DNA of 24,030 nt from Candidatus Woesearchaeota archaeon. Lineage in GTDB: Archaea; Nanobdellota; Nanobdellia; Woesearchaeales; GW2011-AR4. This document shows, piece after piece, positions 7,726-15,465 of this stretch. Below the pieces are notes generated by a model. That model did no database searches, was not told the origin of the DNA, and saw only the letters and a program-made list of their open reading frames with translations. The stretch is from positions 1 to 24,030 of the forward strand of contig JADHVE010000015.1 of assembly GCA_016784195.1 (NCBI GenBank), given 5' to 3'. A program made the position numbers and the translations under genes. The stretch's first letter is position 1. The number at the start of each line of letters is the position of its first letter.

Positions 7726-8079
7726 CTAATCATTTACAGGATCAAACTTATAAAAAGACTCATCCTCTTCATCATCATAGCCTACAATCATTTCATTATC
7801 AAGAACTCTTCTCCAGTTTCTTGTTCTTTCATCTATTAACCTGTCTTGATTCTCATCTTCCAGATTATCATAATAATATCTTTTATTCAGCTCATTCCTT
7901 TTATCCCAGCTTTTGTAGAAAAATGCATCATCACTCTCCTCCCCTTCAATAGAATAAGTCTTAAATTCAGCTTTTTCTTCTTCAGGTATTGTAAACGTCA
8001 ACATCTTAGTTTCTTTAATTTCTTCAGCGCATCCGCTAATCAAAATCAGGCCTATTAGCATAGGTATTACATATTTCAT
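7726..8079 (-). CDS. Small acidic lipoprotein, function unknown
   Basis: The 117-residue product begins with a hydrophobic signal sequence and a lipobox-like LISGC, with cysteine at 17, predicting export and lipid anchoring to the membrane. The mature part is very acidic and aromatic (DDAFFYKSWDKRNEL, VGYDDEEDESFYKFD) with no recognised domain. Convergent with the glycosyltransferase gene, 83 bp apart. A canonical TATA box precedes it. Confidence 0.75.
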   Translation of the reverse strand: MKYVIPMLIGLILISGCAEEIKETKMLTFTIPEEEKAEFKTYSIEGEESDDAFFYKSWDKRNELNKRYYYDNLEDENQDRLIDERTRNWRRVLDNEMIVGYDDEEDESFYKFDPVND

Positions 8080-8117
8080 CTTATAAATTCAATTATATTT
8101 ACTTAACAGTAGTTAAA

Positions 8118-8128
8118 TTATTTATAAA
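8118..8128 (-). promoter_or_regulatory. TATA box of the lipoprotein gene
   Basis: Minus-strand TTTATAAATAA lies about 44 nt upstream of ATG 8079, predicting a leader of about 20 nt. Confidence 0.6.
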
Positions 8129-8222
8129 TGTTTTGGTTTCAACCGATAATTTTGACTGTCAGAAAAATACTGTTAGTATGTACATTTACTACAATTTGCT
8201 ATATGTAGGTTAAGAACTAGCT

Positions 8223-8825
8223 TTATTCCGTTTTATGTCGAATCAAATCCTTAATAGTGATAATCTTTAATTCAAACTTTTCAGCAAATTTCTCCAAATC
8301 CTCCAATCTTGCCATTTTGCCATTATCGTTTATTATTTCGCAGATAACTGCTGCCGGATAAAGCTCAGCTAATTTAACAATATCAACTGCTGCTTCTGTA
8401 TGGCCTGCTCTTGCTGATAACCCATTTTCTTTATATCTCAAAGGAAACATATGCCCTGGCCTCAATAAATCTCCAGGCTCAGTATTATCATCTAATATTG
8501 CCTTTACAGTCAATGCCCTGTCAAAAGCAGAAATCCCTGTAGATGTATTTTTTGAATCAACAGAGACAGTAAACTGGCATTTTGTAGATTCAGTATTCTC
8601 TTTAGTCATTAAAGGAATTTTTAACTCATCCAGCCTTGAGCCGATTATAGGCATACAGACCAAGCCTCTGCCATATTTTATCATAAAATTGATCTGATCA
8701 GCATCAGCCTTTTCTGCAGCTATCACTAAATCCCCTTCATTCTCCCTGTTCTCATCATCAACAATAATTATAAATCTGCCTTCTTTGATGTCTTTTACAG
8801 CTTCCCCTATTTCTGAAAATACCAT
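8223..8825 (-). CDS. ribB: 3,4-dihydroxy-2-butanone 4-phosphate synthase
   Basis: This 200-residue enzyme converts ribulose 5-phosphate to 3,4-dihydroxy-2-butanone 4-phosphate plus formate in riboflavin synthesis. The active-site loop DDENRENEGDLVIAAE (about 23-38) supplies the acidic magnesium ligands. GRGLVCMP, TSTGISAFDRALTVKAI, RPGHMFPL and AGHTEAAVDI are all conserved in RibB. It is full length and single-domain; no RibA fusion and no other riboflavin gene is in the window. TTTTATATTA (8845-8854) lies about 25 nt upstream, so the mRNA is probably leaderless. Confidence 0.96.
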   Translation of the reverse strand: MVFSEIGEAVKDIKEGRFIIIVDDENRENEGDLVIAAEKADADQINFMIKYGRGLVCMPIIGSRLDELKIPLMTKENTESTKCQFTVSVDSKNTSTGISAFDRALTVKAILDDNTEPGDLLRPGHMFPLRYKENGLSARAGHTEAAVDIVKLAELYPAAVICEIINDNGKMARLEDLEKFAEKFELKIITIKDLIRHKTE

Positions 8826-8844
8826 ACAAAATGAGAAACCAAGC

Positions 8845-8854
8845 TAATATAAAA
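8845..8854 (-). promoter_or_regulatory. TATA box of ribB
   Basis: Minus-strand TTTTATATTA is centred about 25 nt before ATG 8825. No RFN-like structure is visible in the remaining spacer. Confidence 0.55.
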
Positions 8855-9109
8855 GCGTAACTACTCAATTCTTGGTAATTTAACGCTCAGTGCGTATTTT
8901 TAAACATTACATCAGATTGTTCCTAGAATCAATTGCTTAGTGGGATGGGTTAATAATTCTTTAGAACTTAAATTAAAAATGGAAAATGTCAAGTTGCAAT
9001 AAATATCAGAAAAAGTTATGAGAACCTGAATCTTGTCTCTTTCTGTTTTTTTAGGATTCAAATTTAGTGCAATATTCCAAATTAAAAATTTAGAGTTTTA
9101 TTCTTACTC

Positions 9110-9280
9110 TTATTTTCTTGAGATTATTGAAGTTATCATCAAGCCTAGACCCAATCCTATAAGTATGGAGCCTACAAATGCCAAAGTATTTGCTCTTAAG
9201 AAAAAAAAGCCAATACCTACACCTAAAATGACACCTCCACCAATAGCCCATGAACTGTTATCCTCTTTTTTATTTGCCAT
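9110..9280 (-). CDS. 56-residue glycine-rich membrane protein
   Basis: ATG 9280 opens a 56-codon frame, MANKKEDNSS then WAIGGGVILGVGIGFFFL, a short RANT loop, LAFVGSILIGLGLGLMITSII, and ends SRK. Two glycine-patterned hydrophobic segments separated by a short loop make a helical hairpin with a charged N-terminus. The plus-strand frame across the same bases is low-complexity and is its shadow. The family is not recognised; such two-helix proteins are common in DPANN genomes. The space from 8826 to 9109 holds only the ribB promoter. Confidence 0.7.
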   Translation of the reverse strand: MANKKEDNSSWAIGGGVILGVGIGFFFLRANTLAFVGSILIGLGLGLMITSIISRK

Positions 9281-9333
9281 AATTCAGAAATAAAATCTTA
9301 AGTATATACAAGTTGTGTCTGAGGTAAATAAGA

Positions 9334-11949
9334 TCAACCAGAGCGGTGTTTTTTTATTGATATCTTAGCCAAAACATTCTTGTGCATCCTTCTTATAAAT
9401 TCGACTCTGTCTTCTATTTTCATGATATCCATCACGCCCTGTGCAATTAAGTTAAATGCAAAAGGCGAAGGCATGCTAGTATTAATTTCCTCAACTTTTA
9501 TCTTCCCTTTTTCTATGTCTTTTAAAACCTTGGTAGTATTCTCTATATCCATCAAATCCTCTAAAACCTCTCGTCTTGCTTCCTTTAAGATGGAAAAGTT
9601 AATGTCTATCCTCTTGACAGCGTTCATCAATATCATTGAGCTTACCTGCTGTCTTCCTACATTTTTTTTCTTTCCCATATAATTTCTTAAAATCATTAAA
9701 GCCCTTGTTGCGCAGTTCCTAAATCTCCTCTTCAATACCTCGCTTCTTTCAATAGCCATGCTCATAACCTTTCCAATATCTTTGGATTTCAATAACTTGA
9801 ATGCATGCATCACATTGACTACCTTTTCAGACGCAATATAAAATCCATTATCATTAATTCCAATCTCAACATCCCTATGCTGGGTTCTTGAAATTGCAAA
9901 AGCCACTGCCCTGCTCAGGCAGTCATTTACCCTTCTGCCGAATAAGCTGTGGAATATAGCATATCTTCTATTATTGTCAGAATACTGCTCAACTATTATC
10001 CTGGTATTCGAAGGGATAGTGGCAAAATTAAATTGTTCGTAAAAATAATTATAGATAGAATTAGCAGCATTATCATCAACATACAGGAATTTGCTGATAA
10101 ACTTTAAAATTTCTTCTTTACTCTCTCCAGAGCAAAACCTCTCATTCATCAGTCTTCTGAATCTTCCAATTTCTAAAGCTAAATCAAAGCTCAAAGGCAG
10201 CATCTCCGAAAACCATGAAGGCACAGTAGGGGGCCTATTGGTGGATGCATTGACCTGAGCAACCATACCTCGGCTGAATTTAAACTGATAAACCTGGCCT
10301 CCTAAGACAAAAACATCTCCAGGCTTTAATTTCTCAAGAAACGCCTCTTCTATAGTTCCAACAACCTGCTCGCCAACCTTGACTTTTACAGAAGTTTTAT
10401 CAGGAATCGTTCCAATGTTGGTCATATACACCACTCTTGCCAGTCTGCCTCTTTTTCCAATCATTCCTGTCTCTTCATCATGCCATATTCTGGCATAAAT
10501 ATGCCTGTCTTCCAGAGAGATGTATTTGCCCGCTAAATAATCTATAACCTCAGAAAAATCTTTTTTGCTAAGTTTTCTGTAGCAATAAGATCTTTTTATC
10601 AGCTCAAAAAGCTCAGTGATGCTGATTTTATCATGGATTGCTATTCCATAAATCTGCTGGGCTAAAACATCTAAACAATTAGTGGGAATATGAATCTTGT
10701 CTATTTTTTTCTCGATTGCAGACTTCAATATAACACTGCATTCAACCAGATCATCCCTGTCTAAGACAATGATTCTTCCTTTGGTTGTATCCTTCAGCCT
10801 ATGCCCGCTTCTTCCGATTCTTTGCAAAGCTCTTGCAACAGATTTAGGGCTGCCTAAGCAAATTACTAAATCAATATACCCTATGTCTATGCCTAATTCC
10901 AGGCTTGTTGAACAAACAACTGCCTTTAATCTCCCTTCCCTTAGCCTTTTCTCAATATTATGCCTTAGCGTCTTGCTCAAGCTTCCATGATGGGCACCTA
11001 TGCCTTTATTTTCATCCTCACCTGTTTCTGTATAATTTTTTGGAAACTTTTCTTTCAGGTGGTGGACAACTCTTTCTGTAGCTGCCCTTGTATTTGTAAA
11101 AATCAACGTAGTCTTATGTTCCTGTATAAGCTCATCTATAAGGGAGTACATTGCACTGTGTATTTTTTCATGCGCCATATCCGCCAAGTCAGGAACAGGG
11201 CTTAAGACCTTTAAATCCGTTTTTTTCAGAAACTGCACATCCACGATTTTGCATTCTCTCTCTTTGCCATCATCATAACCCACTAAAAATTTTGCAACCT
11301 CTTCCAGGGGGCTTATCGTAGCTGATAATCCAACCCGAGCCAGATGAGAAGACAGCTTGGCTAATCTCTCTATAGACAGAGACAAATGAACTCCTCTTTT
11401 GTTCTCAGCCAGAGCATGAACCTCATCTATTATGCACCACTGAACATCTTTTAAATGATCAACAAATTTGACAGAAGAAAGCAAAATAGCCAGGGATTCA
11501 GGGGTTGTAATCAAAATATGCGGCGGATTTTTTAGCATAGCAGACTTTTCTTGTGTAGATGTATCTCCAGTTCTAACACCTACTCTGATGTTCATTTTTT
11601 TTCCAGCTATAGCCTCCATCTCTTTTAGCGGTTCAACTAGATTTACCCCGATATCCTCATTCAAAGCCTTAAGCGGAGAGATATAAACACAATATATCTT
11701 ATCTTCTAAAATGCCTTTTTCGCTGGAGTCAATAAGTTCATTCAGAATTGATAAAAAGCCTGTTAAAGTCTTAGTTGCCCCTGTCGGAGCACTCACAAGT
11801 ATGTTGTTTCTCGAATGAATCTCCATAACACCATACAGTTGCGGCAGAGAAAATTTCTTGAATTTACTAAAAAACCATTTCTCAACTATGGGATGTAGTA
11901 TCTTTTTAATCTGCTCTGCCTTATACGGTTTTTCCATTAAAGTTATCAT
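9334..11949 (-). CDS. lhr: Lhr-type superfamily 2 DEAD/DEAH helicase
   Basis: The 871-residue protein has the Lhr-core layout. RecA domain 1 carries a Q-motif-like LPQLYG, Walker A SAPTGATKT (53-61), TTPES, Walker B DEVH (175-178) and SATI. RecA domain 2 carries IFTNTRAATERVVHHL, HHGSLS, CSTSLELGIDIG and ALQRIGRSGHR. A winged-helix region and the Lhr-specific domain, with GTIPD...VGEQVVGTIEEAFLE...GDVFVLGG, follow. Archaeal Lhr proteins are 3'-5' DNA and RNA:DNA helicases linked to repair. The Walker A has Ala-Thr where Ser/Cys-Gly is usual before KT. ATG 11937 is an alternative start. A 16-bp palindrome abuts its likely TATA element. Confidence 0.92.
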   Translation of the reverse strand: MITLMEKPYKAEQIKKILHPIVEKWFFSKFKKFSLPQLYGVMEIHSRNNILVSAPTGATKTLTGFLSILNELIDSSEKGILEDKIYCVYISPLKALNEDIGVNLVEPLKEMEAIAGKKMNIRVGVRTGDTSTQEKSAMLKNPPHILITTPESLAILLSSVKFVDHLKDVQWCIIDEVHALAENKRGVHLSLSIERLAKLSSHLARVGLSATISPLEEVAKFLVGYDDGKERECKIVDVQFLKKTDLKVLSPVPDLADMAHEKIHSAMYSLIDELIQEHKTTLIFTNTRAATERVVHHLKEKFPKNYTETGEDENKGIGAHHGSLSKTLRHNIEKRLREGRLKAVVCSTSLELGIDIGYIDLVICLGSPKSVARALQRIGRSGHRLKDTTKGRIIVLDRDDLVECSVILKSAIEKKIDKIHIPTNCLDVLAQQIYGIAIHDKISITELFELIKRSYCYRKLSKKDFSEVIDYLAGKYISLEDRHIYARIWHDEETGMIGKRGRLARVVYMTNIGTIPDKTSVKVKVGEQVVGTIEEAFLEKLKPGDVFVLGGQVYQFKFSRGMVAQVNASTNRPPTVPSWFSEMLPLSFDLALEIGRFRRLMNERFCSGESKEEILKFISKFLYVDDNAANSIYNYFYEQFNFATIPSNTRIIVEQYSDNNRRYAIFHSLFGRRVNDCLSRAVAFAISRTQHRDVEIGINDNGFYIASEKVVNVMHAFKLLKSKDIGKVMSMAIERSEVLKRRFRNCATRALMILRNYMGKKKNVGRQQVSSMILMNAVKRIDINFSILKEARREVLEDLMDIENTTKVLKDIEKGKIKVEEINTSMPSPFAFNLIAQGVMDIMKIEDRVEFIRRMHKNVLAKISIKKHRSG

Positions 11950-12010
11950 TTTTCTTTAATAATCCTGACAAGTTTCAATACGAAAAATTTTTATTTTTCT
12001 GATTGAGGAT

Positions 12011-12036
12011 CATATAATAATTTTCAATATTGAAAA
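12011..12036 (-). promoter_or_regulatory. lhr promoter with adjoining 16-bp palindrome
   Basis: The perfect palindrome TTTTCAATATTGAAAA (12021-12036) lies directly upstream, on the minus strand, of TTATTATATG (12020-12011), the best TATA candidate for lhr. A dyad covering the BRE position is a common place for a repressor or activator. The sequence is A/T-rich, so chance is possible. Confidence 0.4.
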
Positions 12037-12206
12037 TAAATATTTTAATTTAATTGAAAACTATAGTAAAAAAAGGTGGTTTATAAAGATTTAGATATGT
12101 ACAATTTCTTATTTTTTTTAAAACAGCATAGTGCAAGATTAAAAGCAGATATCAACAATAAACAACCCCTCCTGATTTTAAATACAAAACAAAAAATAAA
12201 CAAACA

Positions 12207-12216
12207 TTTATAAATA
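12207..12216 (+). promoter_or_regulatory. TATA box of the candidate RNA gene
   Basis: TTTATAAATA on the plus strand, with no protein start codon at a suitable distance; the predicted start is near 12236, at the base of the structured segment. Confidence 0.5.
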
Positions 12217-12235
12217 AAAACTCATTTCCAGTTTT

Positions 12236-12312
12236 TGCGCTAACTTAGTTTAGCCATTCTATTGCCGCAAGGCAAGAATAAGTAAGTTCATGGGTAAACT
12301 ACCAATAATCGA
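12236..12312 (+). ncRNA. Candidate structured noncoding RNA
   Basis: Downstream of a canonical TATA box, a locally GC-richer segment folds well. AGTTTA-G-CCAT (12247-12257) pairs with ATGG-G-TAAACT (12290-12300), ten pairs around one G-G mismatch. Inside, TTGCC-GCAA-GGCAA (12262-12275) is a hairpin closed by a GNRA tetraloop. AACTTA (12242-12247) can alternatively pair with TAAGTT (12283-12288), giving a pseudoknot-like option. No ORF fits. It ends in the 90-bp repeat copy B, which could be part of the same transcript. It is not recognised as tRNA, SRP, RNase P or a clear C/D or H/ACA guide. Confidence 0.4.
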
Positions 12313-12314
12313 AA

Positions 12315-12404
12315 TACCATTAGTGCACAAACAGAATCACAATCAGTTGTTAACTTGATTGTGTTAATCGTTATTAATTTATTTTAATTTAAAAATAAAA
12401 AAAA
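12315..12404 (+). repeat. 90-bp dispersed repeat, copy B
   Basis: 87 of 90 bases match the reverse strand of 4091-4180. The hairpin CACAATCA (12338-12345)/TGATTGTG (12356-12363) is fully conserved; the three differences are outside it. Copy B ends three bases before the rps19e shared-class promoter block. In both copies the repeat points toward the promoter and gene. Confidence 0.95.
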
Positions 12405-12407
12405 ATA

Positions 12408-12442
12408 CTCAAATAATTGTGCATGTGATAAATCACCCAATA
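12408..12442 (+). promoter_or_regulatory. Shared-class promoter of rps19e
   Basis: CTCAAATAATTGTGCA (12408-12423), a 16-nt spacer containing the dyad GTGA-TAAA-TCAC, then ATA (12440-12442). The start codon of rps19e is 50 nt further on. The rest of 11950-12491 holds the lhr promoter, the RNA candidate and repeat copy B. Confidence 0.6.
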
Positions 12443-12491
12443 CATTCAAATTAATATTGATTAAAAAATAGATTGAAGGATTAATAATAAA

Positions 12492-13109
12492 ATGGCAAGT
12501 ATCTATGATGTGGACCAAGGCGAGCTTGTAGAACAAGCAGCTAAAGAATTAAAAAAAGTAGAGGACATAAAACTACCTAAGTCTATGTTCTTTGCAAAAA
12601 CAGGAATGCACAAGCAAAGACCCCCTGTAGATAAAGAATGGTGGTATGCACGTGCAGCTTCTATTTTAAGGCTGACTTATAAGTTAGGCCCGATAGGAGT
12701 TTCAAAATTAAGGGTAAAATACGGTGGCAAAAAAAACCGGGGTGTAAGACCTGGAAAATTCTATAAGGGCTCGGGTAATATACTGAGGAAAATCCTACAG
12801 CAGCTGGAAAAAGCAGGCTTGGTCAAGCAGGAGAAGGATGGACAGCATAGGGGTAGGATAACAACTCAAAAAGGAAAATCATTTTTAGATAAGATCGCTG
12901 CACAATTAAGTAAAAGAGCTAAAATAGAAAAAAAAGAAGAGAAAAAAGAAAAAAGCCAGGAGCAGGTTAAAAAAACAAAAGAAAAGTCTGAAAAAGCAGA
13001 AAAAGAAAAAATTCCTGCAGAGCAATCAACCAAAGAAACAAATGATTCTGTAAAAACAAAAAAAGAAGAAAAAGTTCCCACAGCGCATGAGTTAGCTAAA
13101 AATAAATAA
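12492..13109 (+). CDS. rps19e: Ribosomal protein S19e with Lys/Glu-rich tail
   Basis: Residues 1 to about 145 are a complete S19e, a small-subunit protein involved in 40S/30S head maturation in archaea and eukaryotes. Visible landmarks are YDVDQGELVEQAAKEL, PPVDKEWWYARAASILR, LGPIGVSKLRVKYGG, the basic loop KNRGVRP and ILRKILQQLEKAGLV followed by GRITTQKG. The remaining roughly 60 residues are a low-complexity Lys/Glu-rich extension beyond the usual length of about 150. First gene of a plus-strand ribosomal cluster; pdcd5 starts one base after its stop. Confidence 0.96.
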   Translation: MASIYDVDQGELVEQAAKELKKVEDIKLPKSMFFAKTGMHKQRPPVDKEWWYARAASILRLTYKLGPIGVSKLRVKYGGKKNRGVRPGKFYKGSGNILRKILQQLEKAGLVKQEKDGQHRGRITTQKGKSFLDKIAAQLSKRAKIEKKEEKKEKSQEQVKKTKEKSEKAEKEKIPAEQSTKETNDSVKTKKEEKVPTAHELAKNK

Positions 13110-13110
13110 T

Positions 13111-13443
13111 ATGATGGATGAACTAGACCAGATAAGACAAAAAAAAATAGAGCAGCTTCAAAGGTCACAGCAGGAAAAATTTCAGCAGACCAATGAAGAA
13201 TCACAGATGCAGTTGCAAATAGAACAACTTGAATCGATTGTTAAGCAGGCTTTAACTAAAGATGCACTGCAAAGATTCGGCAACTTAAAAGCAGCGCATC
13301 CGGAAAAAGCAATGCAGCTTTTGGCCATCTTAGCGCAGGCGCTTCAGCAGGGGCAGATAAGCCAGATTGATGATAACACATTAAAAGAGATTTTAATCAA
13401 GATAACCCCGGAAAAAAAAGAATTCAAAATCAAAAAAATATAA
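13111..13443 (+). CDS. PDCD5-family DNA-binding protein
   Basis: The 110-residue product is a helical PDCD5/TFAR19 protein. The N-terminal helix DELDQIRQKKIEQLQ precedes a core with IEQLESIVKQALTKDALQRFGNLKAAHPEKAMQLL, which holds the family's LT..A..R..N.K...P..A pattern, then ILAQALQQGQISQIDDNTLKEIL. Archaeal members bind DNA and are encoded next to rps19e in many genomes, as here. The biochemical role in archaea is not settled. ATG 13111 or 13114 can start it. Only one base separates it from rps19e, so co-expression is expected. Confidence 0.93.
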   Translation: MMDELDQIRQKKIEQLQRSQQEKFQQTNEESQMQLQIEQLESIVKQALTKDALQRFGNLKAAHPEKAMQLLAILAQALQQGQISQIDDNTLKEILIKITPEKKEFKIKKI

Positions 13444-13556
13444 ATCAATAAACAACACCCTTAAGAATAGGGCAATAATAAAAAACCAACATAAAAATAT
13501 CAATTTTAATTTAAAAATAAAAAACAATCAAAACAAAATAAAAAACAATAATTAAA

Positions 13557-13730
13557 ATGGCACGTTATATTCATCCCAGCAGAAAGAAAAGATTAATAAA
13601 AAAGAACAAGCAGACTAGGTGGGCTCCTTTCTGGACAGTGCCAAAAATATACGGCAAAGGAAGAAAAGTCCATCCAGGAAGGCATACTGTTACCAAACGA
13701 AGCTGGAGAAGAACAAAAACAAAGGCATAA
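13557..13730 (+). CDS. rpl39e: Ribosomal protein L39e
   Basis: A 57-codon frame with very basic composition: MARYIHPSRKKRLIKKNKQT then RWAPFWTVPK, and an arginine/lysine-rich C-terminus ending RRTKTKA. Length and the RxxPxW core match L39e, which lines the nascent-peptide exit tunnel in archaea and eukaryotes. It lies between pdcd5 and rpl31e, the usual archaeal position. No SD is evident. The 113-bp spacer before it contains a TTTTAATTTAAAAATAAAAA stretch also found at the end of the 90-bp repeat, and no shared-class promoter block. Confidence 0.93.
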   Translation: MARYIHPSRKKRLIKKNKQTRWAPFWTVPKIYGKGRKVHPGRHTVTKRSWRRTKTKA

Positions 13731-13738
13731 TTTTTTTT
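13731..13738 (+). terminator. T-tract after rpl39e
   Basis: The rpl39e stop codon is followed directly by eight T residues, the form of intrinsic termination signal used by archaeal RNA polymerase. The next gene has its own promoter. Confidence 0.4.
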
Positions 13739-13812
13739 AAAGGCCAACAATAAATTTAGTCATTATAAAAAATCCATCAAAAACAAACCAATAACAAAAA
13801 GCTAAACAAATA

Positions 13813-13847
13813 CTCAAATAATTGTTATGATATAAGATAACTCAATA
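13813..13847 (+). promoter_or_regulatory. Shared-class promoter of rpl31e
   Basis: CTCAAATAATTGTTAT (13813-13828), a 16-nt spacer, then ATA (13845-13847) followed by GCTTAAAATTAATAA. The gene starts 24 nt after the ATA. No clear spacer dyad here. Confidence 0.6.
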
Positions 13848-13870
13848 GCTTAAAATTAATAATTAATAAA

Positions 13871-14407
13871 ATGGCAAAGAAAGAAACAAAACCAAAGACA
13901 GTATTGGAGCGTGTTTATATAGTCCCTTTAAGAAAAGAATTCCAGAAAGCTCCTAGGTGGAGAAGAACAAAAAAGGCAGTCAAAGCTCTAAGGGAATTTA
14001 TAATCAAGCATATGAAATCAGAGGATGTTAAGATTGGCAAATACCTCAATCTGGAACTATGGAAACATGGCATTAAGAATCCTCCTCACCACCTAAAAGT
14101 CAATGCTGTTAAAGACGATAAAAACACAGTCTTTGTAGAATTGGCAGAGCTGCCAAAAGAAGCTATCTTGGAAAAGAAAAAAGAAGCGGAAAAAGCAAAG
14201 GAAAAGGAAAAAAAAGAAAAAGAGAAAAAACCTGAGGAGAAAGAGAAAAAACCTGAAGCCAAAGAAGGAAAAACAGAAGAAACAAAAAAAATAGAAAAAG
14301 AAGAGCTAAAGGAATTAAAAAAAGAAATACCAAAAACAAAAGCGCCAAAACCAGAAACAATGCCCAAGCAGGTTGAGCAAAGGCCCACAGCCCCTCATCA
14401 GAAATAA
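13871..14407 (+). CDS. rpl31e: Ribosomal protein L31e with Lys/Glu-rich tail
   Basis: Residues 1 to about 97 are L31e, a large-subunit protein near the exit tunnel. Landmarks are LERVYIVPLRKEFQKAPRWRRTKKAVKALREFI, VKIGKYLNLELWKHGIKNPPHHLKVNAVKDD and a final VFVELAEL strand. About 80 further residues are almost entirely K, E, A and P, with an imperfect EKEKKPEE/EKKPEAKE repeat written as near-repeated DNA (about 14210-14270). L31e is usually near 85-95 residues, so the tail doubles it. A similar tail occurs on S19e in the same cluster. Confidence 0.96.
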   Translation: MAKKETKPKTVLERVYIVPLRKEFQKAPRWRRTKKAVKALREFIIKHMKSEDVKIGKYLNLELWKHGIKNPPHHLKVNAVKDDKNTVFVELAELPKEAILEKKKEAEKAKEKEKKEKEKKPEEKEKKPEAKEGKTEETKKIEKEELKELKKEIPKTKAPKPETMPKQVEQRPTAPHQK

Positions 14408-14448
14408 AATCAATACATTTATTAAAAAATAATAGTTTCTTGTTCTTT

Positions 14449-15429
14449 ATGAATAAATTACCATTCAAAAAAGTAAAAAGAAAAGTCTTAACTAAAAAAG
14501 AAGCTCAAACAGACAAAGAATACGGCCTTAAGCCAGAAGACAGAACAACCGAAGAAATCATAAATTATGGTATTGTCAATATTGACAAGCCAAAAGGCCC
14601 TACTTCTCATCAGGTTTCAGATTTTCTCCAAAAAATTTTACATATTAACAAGGCTGGCCATTCAGGAACTTTAGATCCTGGAGTGACTGGAGCTTTGCCG
14701 ATTGCTGTAGGCAGGGCAACAAGGGTTGTGCAGGTTTTGCTTAAAGCAGGGAAAGAATACACTGCAATAATGCACCTGCATAAAAAGATTGAAGAAAAAA
14801 AGATAAAAAAAGTTTTTAAGGAATTCACCGGGAAGATAAGGCAAAAGCCCCCGATAAAAAGCGCTGTCAAAAGAGTAGAAAGGACACGAGAAATTTATTA
14901 TTTAGACATTTTAGAAATCCAAGACCAGGATGTTCTGTTCAGGGTTGGCTGTGAAGCAGGAACTTACATAAGGAAATTAATCCACGATATGGGAAAAAAA
15001 CTCGAAATAGGGGCCCATATGTCCCAATTAAGAAGGACACAAGCCGGCCCATTTACAGAAGAAACTTTGTTTACCCTGCAGGATCTGCAAGATGCTTTTT
15101 ATTATTACAAAAAAGAGAATAAGGAAAAATACCTGAGAAAAATAATCCAGCCTGTTGAAAACGCCATAGCACATCTGCCCAAGCTCTGGGTTTTTGATAG
15201 TACAGTTGAGCCATTATGCCACGGTTCCGACTTAAAAATACCCGGCATCAGCAAATTAAACGATAAAATCAACAAGGATGATACTGTAGCTGTTCTGACT
15301 TTAAAAAACGAATTAATAGCTTTAGGAACTGCAATCTTAACTTCAGAAGAAATAATGAATCAAGAGAAAGGCATAGCAGTTAAAACAGACAAGGTTTTCA
15401 TGGATCCGGAAACTTATAAGGCCAAATAA
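14449..15429 (+). CDS. cbf5: Cbf5 (archaeal TruB/dyskerin) pseudouridine synthase
   Basis: The 326-residue catalytic subunit of the H/ACA RNP isomerises uridine in rRNA guided by H/ACA sRNAs and can also modify tRNA U55. The N-terminal dyskerin-like extension precedes GIVNIDKPKGPTSHQVSDFL. The catalytic motif HSGTLDPGVTGALPIAVGRATR contains the active-site aspartate (76). The basic PPIKSAVKRVERTREIY and CEAGTYIRKLIHDMG motifs follow. A C-terminal PUA domain runs from about VEPLCHGSDLKIPGI to the end. TTG 14440 extends the frame by three codons, but ATG 14449 is preferred. Gar1, Nop10 and Nhp2/L7Ae genes are not in the window. Confidence 0.95.
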   Translation: MNKLPFKKVKRKVLTKKEAQTDKEYGLKPEDRTTEEIINYGIVNIDKPKGPTSHQVSDFLQKILHINKAGHSGTLDPGVTGALPIAVGRATRVVQVLLKAGKEYTAIMHLHKKIEEKKIKKVFKEFTGKIRQKPPIKSAVKRVERTREIYYLDILEIQDQDVLFRVGCEAGTYIRKLIHDMGKKLEIGAHMSQLRRTQAGPFTEETLFTLQDLQDAFYYYKKENKEKYLRKIIQPVENAIAHLPKLWVFDSTVEPLCHGSDLKIPGISKLNDKINKDDTVAVLTLKNELIALGTAILTSEEIMNQEKGIAVKTDKVFMDPETYKAK

Positions 15430-15465
15430 AAAATTTTATTAACCTTCTAATAAGTAAAAGATAAA

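Noticed and set aside
9033..9293. 86-codon plus-strand frame
   Set aside because: Low-complexity Pro/Lys/Ser translation opposite a convincing 56-residue two-helix membrane protein on the minus strand; it is the shadow.
12097..12213. 38-codon plus-strand ORF after a TTTATAAAG element
   Set aside because: The TATA-to-ATG distance is only about 14 nt, there is no SD, and the translation is low-complexity and overlaps the next TATA box.
12866..13204. 112-codon minus-strand frame, and similar Phe/Ser-rich frames at 14086-14468
   Set aside because: They are antisense of the Lys/Glu-rich tails of S19e and L31e, where AAA/GAA runs read as Phe and Ser.
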